NCBI GenBank assembly: GCA_964501335.1
Contig: CAZCTC010000004.1
Span: 62,001-126,000 of the forward strand
Direction: 5' to 3'
From: CAZCTC01 sp964501335
Lineage (GTDB): Bacteria; Chloroflexota; Anaerolineae; B4-G1; SLSP01
Length of the DNA stretch: 64,000 nt
The notes below the pieces were generated by a model that was given only the letters and a program-made list of their open reading frames with translations, made no database searches and was not told the origin of the DNA. Shown one piece after another: positions 58,601-64,000 of the stretch. Positions within the stretch are counted from its first letter, which is position 1, and each line of letters begins with the position of its first letter. Both the position numbers and the translations under genes were made by a program.

Positions 58601-61600
58601 ATCAAACTGATCAAACCGGGCGATTCGGAGGCGTTGCCGACGGAATCGTGGGGCTATTACGACAACAATGTCAACTATTCGACCAATCCTCCCACCCCGT
58701 TGTTGGTTACCCACTTTGTGCGGCAGGAGAGCGGTGTGGCCTGGGGTGTGGCCGGTTTTGGGACCGAGGAAGCAACCTATTACGACGGTCTGGGCCAGGT
58801 GATTCAGACGCAGAGCCCGGGCTCGGGTTGGAATGTGAACACTTATCTGGGCCAGCAGGTGGTTCAATCGACCCAGTACGACGGCGCGGGGCGGGTGGTG
58901 GCTCAGTCGCTTCCTTACACCAAGGCTCAATGGAGCGCCTCGCCTTATTATCAATACCAGGATCCGGCCAGCAATGCCGCCATTTTGTGGAGCACGACGA
59001 AGTACAATGTGTTGGGGCAGGCGGTGCAGGTCGTGCGGCCCGATCAATCCAAAACGACTGCTTTGGGTCTGGGCGGTTTTGCCCGGGTGGAGAGTTCCAG
59101 CGGGCAGGTGAAGGTTTCCATGCAGGATGGACGGGGGCAGACGGTCCGCGAGGACGAACTGTTGCCGATCTTCGACGAGAAATTCATCAATTCAGCTTTT
59201 GCCGGCACCGGCTACTGGGGCGTCTATCAGCCGACCGGCAGCGGCGCCGCCTTTGAAAATGAGGTTTACCATATCTGGAATTCCAGCGCCAGCCAGTGGT
59301 TCTCTCTGGAACGGTTGACCAATAAGGTCATGGGCCAGGGGAATACGAGCACGGGCACCTACGGCCATGAAGTGCAGGTCGATTTTATGGCCAATGCCAC
59401 GACGGCCAATCCCCATCTGGTGTTGGATACCAATAGCGCGCCCACGCATCGCTGCGGTATCGGGGTGGAGAACGGCAAGATTTCGATGGAGGTCATCACC
59501 AACACGGCCAGCGCCTACTTTACTCTCTTCTCGGCCATCAAGGCCAATACCTGGTACCGCGGCGTGATCCGTCTGGAAGCGCAGGGGCAATGCCGCGTGG
59601 AAGTCTGGGAACGGGACAATCCTGCCGAGCATCGGGCGGCCGAGTATGAGATCGATCCGGCCGATATCGCTCGTTCTCTGCATTTCCATGCCTATCTTTT
59701 GAATGGAAATATCTGGATCGATAACTATCGCGAGTCGGCGATTCAGAAGACCCTGTACAATTACGATGTCATCGGCAATCTGACCTCGGTGGTGGACACA
59801 CTCTACAATACCACCGTTATGACCTATAATACGTTGGGGCAAAAGATCGCCATGAAGGATCCCGATATGGGGGTCTGGTACTATACCTATGATCCTGCCG
59901 GCAATCTGTTGACCCAGGTCGATGCCCGCCGGCGGGCCATGGCTTTCTGGTACGACGATCTCAACCGGCTGATTGTCAAAGCGGACGGCGGGGCCAATCG
60001 GGACAGCAGCTATACCCGGCCGGCCGACTGGAACGGTTTGAGCGTTCTGGCGCGGTATTACTACGATGAAGTGACGGGCGTTTACGGAAACGGACAGCGG
60101 ACCCGAATGACGGACAGCAGCGGTACGACGTCCTGGCAATACGATAAATGGGGCCGGATGGAAAAAGAGATCAAGACCATTACCGGTGCTCCCAGCACTT
60201 TTGAGACGCAGTTGGCTTACAATGCGCGCAATGATGTGACCTTAATTACCTACCCGGGATATGGGGGAATGGTTGAGACGAATTTCAATGAACGGGGACT
60301 GCCGAGTTCCCTATCCTATTTCTGTACGGGCTGCAGTGGTTCGTTTGTCACGGGGGCCAGTTATGATTATATGAATCGGCTGACCGGCCTGACTTACGGC
60401 AACGGGGTTGCCGATGCCTATCAGTACGATGCGCTTGACGGGCGGGTGCGGCAGATGACGACCACCCTGAATTCTTCTGTGATGATGAATTTATGGTACG
60501 GTTACGATCCGGCCGGCAATGTCCGCACCATCCAGGACCGGACCCGCGATGAGATTTCCTGGTATCGTTACGACAGCCTGGACCGGCTGATATCGTTCCA
60601 ACCCCTTTCTCAGAGCAATGTGGAGATCGGCATCTATGCCCGGGGTACGATGCAGGACAATGTCTGGCCGACGATGCAGTTGTGGGTCGACCGGGTGCTG
60701 GTGAAGGAATGGGTGGTGAATTCGGCGACGGATCAAACTTATACGGCGAATGCCCCCATCAGTTCAGGCAGTGAAGTGGCCGTGGTCTTTGCCAATGCCA
60801 AAGGATCGCGGTCGCTGACCGTAAGCGGTGGTTATATCGTGGCCGGCATTTTGGTCAGTTTGTCGCCGGGATCTTTCCGTTATGACCGCGGCTCGGGGGC
60901 GGCCGGGTTCGACGATCAGAATGTCACCCTTTATACCGGCAGCAGCGGTTGGTATATGGCGGAGAACGGCGCTTTGCGCATGACCGTGGGTACCAGCCCG
61001 GCCATCTCTGGGGACGGGGAGAGCTATACTTACAATGCGACCGGGAATATGACCTCCAAGGCGGGGGTGACTTATTCCTACGGCAATGCGGCCCATATCC
61101 ATGGTGTCAGTGCTCGTTCCAACGGCGATTCGTTCACTTACGACGAGAACGGCAATATGCTCTCCCGGACGATCAACGGGCAGACCTACGTTCAGACTTT
61201 CGATCTGGAAAACCGGCTCGCTTCCGTGACGGTGGGCGGCCAGGTGACGACCTTCACGTATGACGGCGACGGCAAACTGGCCAAAAAGGTCGTTTCCGGC
61301 GGGGCCACGACCTACTACGTCAACGGGATCTACGAACTGAAGGGTACCGAAGCGAAGAGCTATTACTCGTTCGGCGGCAAGCAGGTGGCGATGATGACCG
61401 TTAATAACGGTTACTATCCCGGTCGCCAGATCACCTATCTGCACGGCGACCATCTGGGTTCGGGCAGCTATTCGACCAACAACAGCGGCCTGATGGTCGG
61501 CGTGATGCGCTACAAGCCCTTCGGCGCGGCGCGCTCCGGCTTCAACCCGGGCAACTTCGGCACCGACCGGCTCTTCACCGGCCAGCGGCAGGAAGCGACG

Positions 61601-62491
61601 CTGGGGCTCTATGACTACAATGCGCGCTACTACGATCCCGAGCTGGGGCGGTTTATCAGTGCGGACAGCATTGTGCCGGGGGTTTCGGCCAACGCGGTCG
61701 GCTATTTCGCCGGCGCCCGCCTGACGCCGTTGACGGTCAATCTGGGCGAATTCCCGGCCCAGGTCCATGCGGAGAACGCCGAGATCACGGTTTATGGGCC
61801 TTTCTATGCCTGGAGCGGGAAGATCCGCCAGCAGCATGTGGTGCCTTCCGGCCCGGCGAATCCTCAGACTTTGAACCGGTACAGCTATGTGCTGAATAAT
61901 CCCCTGCAATATGTGGATCCGACGGGACACGAACATCTACCTGGATATGACATAATACGCCTTACTGAATACGAAGGTAGACGCTTACTCAGGTTTTTGA
62001 ATGCTGTGATAGATTTTGATGCGAGGTATGGAGGTGTAGTTGGCTATGTTGCTAGCTTTCTTTCAACTGCGGGGGGAGCGTTAGCAGCAACAGGAGGAGC
62101 ATTGGCAACGGCTATCGGTCCTCAATTGGTGCCTTTAGTTGTGCTGATAGCAGCGCTAGGAATTTCATATGGTGTGACTATAGCAGAGATAAAGCTTTTG
62201 CGAGATGCTCTACAAGTGGCTCTTTCTTCAGAGACTCCTGGTATTACATTGACATTGTGGCATGACTTTCTCTGTACTGGGGTTGGAATAAATGGTAATG
62301 ATGCGTATTACACTCCTATTGGTATTGAGGATTTTAGTTTTACGCATTTAATTCTAAAATTGTGGTGGGGGGTAGATCAGTTTAATCATCCAGATACTTC
62401 ATATCATCCCCATGAGGTAGAACCTGTGTACTCTAATTTGGAGGTTATGGACGAATATCGTTCATACCTAGAACAAAAAGCGGATTATTGA
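55694..62491 (+). CDS. Secreted SpvB/RHS (YD-repeat) protein with variable C-terminal tip
   Basis: The 2265-residue product has a signal peptide (to VSAQA) and a Pro/Thr/Val-rich linker. An SpvB-like start follows (FRGAATYSTKIEVPAG, QPDLTLNYNSS), then long YD-repeat arrays. Two inserted beta-sandwich modules lie at about 650-780 (a CBM-like NGGFEAGLSNWTV) and 1155-1350 (LamG-like). The RHS core box is YDYNARYYDPELGRFISADS near 1979, then NRYSYVLNNPLQYVDPTGHE near 2065-2078. After DPTGHE the codons become A/T-rich (AGA, TTA, ATA) and about 188 residues form a unique tip with two hydrophobic helices. By analogy with polymorphic RHS toxins the tip may be an effector; its activity is not recognised. 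The ATG follows GCGGAGGAA. Confidence 0.85.
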   Translation: MNGFLKWWRTAGLNVLLVVSLLASAMPVSAQAMVPAIAPADVVTAPVPPELTEVPVDAVVAPMPTEYVETLPELVTVTPEPPEAIGTAQATTTPEPKVSATPTVTPTGRRRMSASTDAASFQGWKPSFNRPTVSLFRGAATYSTKIEVPAGRGGVQPDLTLNYNSSRVDGIFTWAESDWVGVGWAMGLPEVVRTGTYMDMNSDASSSWYVRGTQFTLLLNGTGYELKAGPGVTNENAGRYYAKDAPQIRIDLVNETAPHALGQTWYITMPNGISYRLGYNQDSEQVVGDQGDGSDFVYRWRMDQMRDRSGNLMEASYRESQDYGFPLHNRASALEEIRYNNYISNGTTYWMTKVKFNLVTDSFDHHSNVPGVSERQALHSNGRIDSIEIQQMNTVMRRYQFTYAAGNVAGGSGSMGPMFRLTEIQQRNGDNSAGLPSTKFTYTDKENRYFDSTCTVNCEYRWATFAYPRLTRIENGYGGKMEFDYLQDDTTTPNSYSTGYAYRVSQMRVYDGIHTAPVTSTYTYAVPSYDPGLLGCPVVTETITDRDGSFLARSEHYFHIDGKDSWRLGREYRAQHYDSSGRLLSKNETTWDVIPVPLSDLKTTLGVREEVVSTDYTVVPTQTRRTAYRYDTYGNAVQTLDYGNTMPVVNGGFEAGLSNWTVYGATPSVITSTDTGIAFAGNAILQMTGQGFIYQDLPGLIPGEFYVARALVRKSGTTNSQFVLAMHSSDTTNPLGTTVTPGTTWTSVTLTFQAMQNGFGRLYLRYYSGSDTIYVDEVSVARQADTLDDRLTYRGYSYIDTAGKWFILPWYENIHGEMGPNVEATLKTQTITYYDDTDGVASHMGQTSQITRGLATMQLTGIYNTIAPLKYITTGVQYDGYGNAVLSIDANKKSTTTEYDSLYHIYPLRITNALGQFTALDYYGVGSVGLNGQLPGLLRRIWDTNHGVDGDGISTLGAMTGIYDTFGRLIKLIKPGDSEALPTESWGYYDNNVNYSTNPPTPLLVTHFVRQESGVAWGVAGFGTEEATYYDGLGQVIQTQSPGSGWNVNTYLGQQVVQSTQYDGAGRVVAQSLPYTKAQWSASPYYQYQDPASNAAILWSTTKYNVLGQAVQVVRPDQSKTTALGLGGFARVESSSGQVKVSMQDGRGQTVREDELLPIFDEKFINSAFAGTGYWGVYQPTGSGAAFENEVYHIWNSSASQWFSLERLTNKVMGQGNTSTGTYGHEVQVDFMANATTANPHLVLDTNSAPTHRCGIGVENGKISMEVITNTASAYFTLFSAIKANTWYRGVIRLEAQGQCRVEVWERDNPAEHRAAEYEIDPADIARSLHFHAYLLNGNIWIDNYRESAIQKTLYNYDVIGNLTSVVDTLYNTTVMTYNTLGQKIAMKDPDMGVWYYTYDPAGNLLTQVDARRRAMAFWYDDLNRLIVKADGGANRDSSYTRPADWNGLSVLARYYYDEVTGVYGNGQRTRMTDSSGTTSWQYDKWGRMEKEIKTITGAPSTFETQLAYNARNDVTLITYPGYGGMVETNFNERGLPSSLSYFCTGCSGSFVTGASYDYMNRLTGLTYGNGVADAYQYDALDGRVRQMTTTLNSSVMMNLWYGYDPAGNVRTIQDRTRDEISWYRYDSLDRLISFQPLSQSNVEIGIYARGTMQDNVWPTMQLWVDRVLVKEWVVNSATDQTYTANAPISSGSEVAVVFANAKGSRSLTVSGGYIVAGILVSLSPGSFRYDRGSGAAGFDDQNVTLYTGSSGWYMAENGALRMTVGTSPAISGDGESYTYNATGNMTSKAGVTYSYGNAAHIHGVSARSNGDSFTYDENGNMLSRTINGQTYVQTFDLENRLASVTVGGQVTTFTYDGDGKLAKKVVSGGATTYYVNGIYELKGTEAKSYYSFGGKQVAMMTVNNGYYPGRQITYLHGDHLGSGSYSTNNSGLMVGVMRYKPFGAARSGFNPGNFGTDRLFTGQRQEATLGLYDYNARYYDPELGRFISADSIVPGVSANAVGYFAGARLTPLTVNLGEFPAQVHAENAEITVYGPFYAWSGKIRQQHVVPSGPANPQTLNRYSYVLNNPLQYVDPTGHEHLPGYDIIRLTEYEGRRLLRFLNAVIDFDARYGGVVGYVASFLSTAGGALAATGGALATAIGPQLVPLVVLIAALGISYGVTIAEIKLLRDALQVALSSETPGITLTLWHDFLCTGVGINGNDAYYTPIGIEDFSFTHLILKLWWGVDQFNHPDTSYHPHEVEPVYSNLEVMDEYRSYLEQKADY

Positions 62492-62492
62492 T

Positions 62493-62527
62493 AGGAGGAA
62501 ATATTAATGGAGAATATTGGGTTGTAG
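62493..62527 (+). other. Ribosome site with six-codon open frame after the RHS gene
   Basis: AGGAGG at 62493-62498 is followed by ATG at 62507 and a frame of six codons (MENIGL) before TAG at 62525-62527. The site is too good for chance alone; the frame may be the start of a deleted gene, such as a former immunity gene, or a leader peptide. Confidence 0.4.
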
Positions 62528-62550
62528 TGTGAATTAAATGTTTCGGATTT

Positions 62551-62582
62551 CCTGGGAGCAATGCTCCCAGGTTCTTTTTTTT
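62551..62582 (+). terminator. Intrinsic terminator after the RHS gene
   Basis: CCTGGGAGC pairs perfectly with GCTCCCAGG across AAT, followed by TTC and a run of eight T residues. Confidence 0.93.
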
Positions 62583-62593
62583 GTGAGAGATGA

Positions 62594-62664
62594 AAGGCTG
62601 GATGTGGAGGCGAGAGTTTTTTGTTCATGTTTTCGCGTGCTTTCTGAAGCCTATGAAAATATGG
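62594..62664 (+). repeat. Decayed core-plus-hairpin repeat, copy N
   Basis: GGCTGGATGTGGAGGCGAGAG is a partial core; the hairpin at 62626-62664 keeps CATGTTTTCG and the loop TTTCTGAA, but its right arm has lost several pairs. It lies between the RHS gene and the small membrane protein. Confidence 0.6.
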
Positions 62665-62739
62665 TTCTTTTTTCTCCCGTGTTCTGAGGTTAAATGGGTA
62701 TGTTTTTGATATGTTATTTGAGAATGACAAGGAGGAGTG

Positions 62740-62973
62740 ATGAGGAATTTAGTTGAGAAATATGCAATTTGGGTAAAAGATAATCCTTTCAGAAGAGCAT
62801 CGGTTTTTTTTGTATTATCAAATATTATGTATACTCTTTTGATGTGTGCGTATTATTTTTCCGGTTCTATTTCCAGTCCCTGGGTGGGAGGGGGTATTCC
62901 TTTCATTGGTTTTTGTGTGTTGACAATAGGGCTTTACTTTTATGAAAAATACAAGATTAAAGCTTCAAAATGA
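62740..62973 (+). CDS. Small membrane protein, candidate RHS immunity protein
   Basis: A 77-residue protein with two hydrophobic segments (about 22-42, FFVLSNIMYTLLMCAYYF; and 49-69, GGGIPFIGFCVLTIGLYFY) and basic ends. ATG at 62740 follows GGAGG. Its base composition is A/T-rich like the RHS tip just upstream and unlike the rest of the window, so the two may have arrived together. Small membrane proteins often protect against membrane-active or periplasmic toxins; the immunity role is inference from position. A terminator and a decayed repeat separate it from the RHS gene, so it needs its own promoter. Confidence 0.5.
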   Translation: MRNLVEKYAIWVKDNPFRRASVFFVLSNIMYTLLMCAYYFSGSISSPWVGGGIPFIGFCVLTIGLYFYEKYKIKASK

Positions 62974-63052
62974 TGTCACGGATATCGCGATTACGCCGGA
63001 TGGAGCGGTCTGGTTTGCTACGCGGGTGGGGCTTTCGCGCTACCTGCCGTAG
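62969..63052 (+). pseudogene. C-terminal remnant of a beta-propeller protein
   Basis: The frame from 62969 reads NDVTDIAITPDGAVWFATRV and then GLSRYLP before TAG at 63050. This is the last blade of a two-component-regulator-type propeller (xWFATxxGLSRY). There is no matching upstream part: the small membrane gene lies directly before and its stop codon is at the junction. A rearrangement probably replaced the body of the propeller gene. Confidence 0.55.
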
Positions 63053-63203
63053 AGGGGGTGGGTGGGACAGGCCCGGGTGCAGGCCCCCTCCCCATCCCTC
63101 CCCCCTGCAGTTGTACAGGCTCGACGCGCTTTCAGGCGACTTTTTGCGGAGATCCGTTGCCTGCATGAGCGTGAGGGGGAGGGGGTAAGAGAGCGTATCG
63201 CCG

Positions 63204-63280
63204 GGGTTGACTCTGGGAAAAAACATATTTTGGCGCGCATTCTGATGCGCGCCAAAATATAAATAAACTTTCCCTCCGTG
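63204..63280 (-). repeat. Core-plus-hairpin repeat, copy O (truncated, reverse orientation)
   Basis: GGGTTGACTCTGGGAAAAAA precedes a hairpin at 63225-63260 (arms ATATTTTGGCGCGCAT, loop TCTG) and a short remnant of the core. The bases TTGACTCTGGGAAAAA recur at the window end (63983-64000 region). Confidence 0.7.
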
Positions 63281-63403
63281 GGCGGCCATAAAGGCCGCCC
63301 CTACAAGGATATCGATGTGCCGGGGCCGGGCGAGGAAACCTCGCCCCTACAAAAACGATCTCTTGTAGGGGTACCCCTTGTGGGTACCCAATTCTGAAAA
63401 ATC
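63280..63403 (-). repeat. Composite palindrome array, copy 2 (inverted)
   Basis: GGGCGGCC/GGCCGCCC (63280-63300), GGGCGAGG/CCTCGCCC (63328-63346) and the GGGTACCC pair (63369-63376, 63382-63389) occur in the reverse order and orientation of the 40.4-kb copy. On the minus strand about 75 bp match that copy closely, including the linkers. Confidence 0.75.
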
Positions 63404-63443
63404 GCCGGTTTTTATCTTTCGGGTATCTCGAACGAGCCGCTTC

Positions 63444-63585
63444 GCCCGGAGATAAATCTCCGGGCTATGAACGACGCCCGGTAAACCGGGCTCAGACCGT
63501 CAATTTCACCCTCTGAGCCCCCTTCAGGGGGCGTCGTTTTTAGTGCCGGGATTTATCCCGGCGCGGATCGGCAATTCCTATTGCC
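63444..63585. repeat. Array of five perfect hairpins
   Basis: Five consecutive palindromes: GCCCGGAGAT/ATCTCCGGGC (63444-63465), GCCCGGT/ACCGGGC (63476-63491), GCCCCC/GGGGGC (63517-63532), GCCGGGAT/ATCCCGGC (63545-63562) and GGCAAT/ATTGCC (63570-63585). With the repeats before it this fills the 655-bp gap between the propeller remnant and the last gene; no gene is seen there. Confidence 0.75.
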
Positions 63586-63628
63586 TGATTTAATTTTTAA
63601 AGACCATTGACCCTGAATGGAGGGGGAT

Positions 63629-63961
63629 ATGTTAAGTGCAGTAGTAGGGGGTATTTCTGCGTTTATGGGGTGGTGTCTGGCGAAACTCTTTGAAGTCTAT
63701 GGGGTGCCGGCCTTGCATGCTTTTTTCGTAGAGACCTGCGGCATTTCAGAGGCCTGGTTTGGGGCAGGAATTTTACTGGCAGCATTTTCATTAATGAATG
63801 TTTCCTTGTGGATGCTTTGGAAACGAAGAAATCTAGAGGATGATTTTTCTTCAAGGAAAACATGGTTTAGCTATGTTCTTGTAGCTTTTAGTTGTATGGG
63901 GGGTGTTTTAACTCTTTGGGCGTCGGATTATGTGGCGAAAGTTTTTCTGACCCATCCTTGA
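63629..63961 (+). CDS. Small membrane protein of unknown function
   Basis: A 110-residue protein with three hydrophobic segments (AVVGGISAFMGWCLAKLF; WFGAGILLAAFSLMNVSLWML; WFSYVLVAFSCMGGVLTLWA) and a charged loop (KRRNLEDDFSSRK). ATG at 63629 follows GGAGGGGG at 63619-63626; an ATG four codons earlier lies over that site. No family is recognised. Composition is less G/C-rich than the cluster genes. It stands alone among repeats after the RHS locus and could be another accessory or immunity-type gene. Confidence 0.5.
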   Translation: MLSAVVGGISAFMGWCLAKLFEVYGVPALHAFFVETCGISEAWFGAGILLAAFSLMNVSLWMLWKRRNLEDDFSSRKTWFSYVLVAFSCMGGVLTLWASDYVAKVFLTHP

Positions 63962-64000
63962 GATCCGCTGCCGGGCTGCCGGGATTGACTCTGGAAAAAG

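Noticed and set aside
60764..61936. 390-codon minus-strand frame opposite the RHS gene
   Set aside because: Antisense to YD repeats and the RHS core box; no start context.
63444..63585. Possible CRISPR array
   Set aside because: The palindromes differ from each other and there are no equal-length spacers.

Overview
The window reads as a chromosomal segment of a Chloroflexota (Anaerolineae-like) bacterium. This is an inference from protein style: an RpoD with short acidic N-terminus, a GT-C membrane protein fused to NHL repeats, SpvB/RHS proteins, secreted proteins carrying a YLP(V/I)V-type motif, and intergenic DNA crowded with short palindromic repeats. No rRNA or marker protein here fixes the taxon. 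One structured RNA gene was found (RNase P RNA); no tRNA, rRNA or CRISPR array was seen.

Layout. 1-16.4 kb (plus strand): tail of an upstream gene, rpoD, metG, a tandem pair of secreted NlpC/P60-like (YiiX-type) hydrolases with a propeller lipoprotein, a large GT-C/NHL membrane protein, a degenerate Nudix-like protein, a phospholipid pair (CDP-alcohol phosphatidyltransferase and LpxL/PatA-like acyltransferase) and smc. 16.5-24.2 kb (minus strand): alr, a secreted trypsin-like protease, purA, cdd, a CorC-type CBS protein and glmU, the last with a long structured leader. 24.2-25.1 kb: a nest of small non-autonomous repeat elements. 25.1-47.2 kb (plus): a glycan assembly cluster with a Wzt-type ABC ATPase, about ten GT4/GT2 glycosyltransferases, a GT-C protein, an FG-GAP surface protein, a B12/radical SAM enzyme, a methyltransferase and a flippase-like protein. 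47.2-51.7 kb (plus): an apparently highly expressed four-repeat secreted protein, a small lipoprotein, and a Rel (p)ppGpp enzyme. 52-54.9 kb (minus): rnpB, rpsF, ssb, rpsR and a SurA-like chaperone. 55.7-64 kb (plus): a 2265-residue secreted SpvB/RHS protein with an AT-rich C-terminal tip, a small membrane protein that may be its immunity partner, a beta-propeller gene remnant, hairpin arrays and a second small membrane protein.

The most unusual content lies between genes. A recurring element consists of a conserved core (GTCCCGC ... CGACGCGC ... GAGAGAG) followed by a long perfect hairpin. The hairpin arms differ from copy to copy yet always pair, and the asymmetric loop occurs in both orientations relative to the core. 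At 24.2-24.9 kb these elements are nested: one hairpin is split at its loop by a 292-bp insertion with an 8-bp direct repeat, and another element is split between core and hairpin by a 192-bp element with 14-bp terminal inverted repeats and a 7-bp direct repeat. Other families are an inverted composite of palindromes shared by 40.4 and 63.3 kb, 53-55-bp TATTTTCA-ended elements, and an array of five perfect hairpins.

Seven promoters could be read with a -35 TTGnnn and a -10 TAnnnT separated by exactly 16 nt (alr, glmU, the GT-C gene at 37.6 kb, the 47.2-kb secreted protein, rel, rpsF and rnpB).
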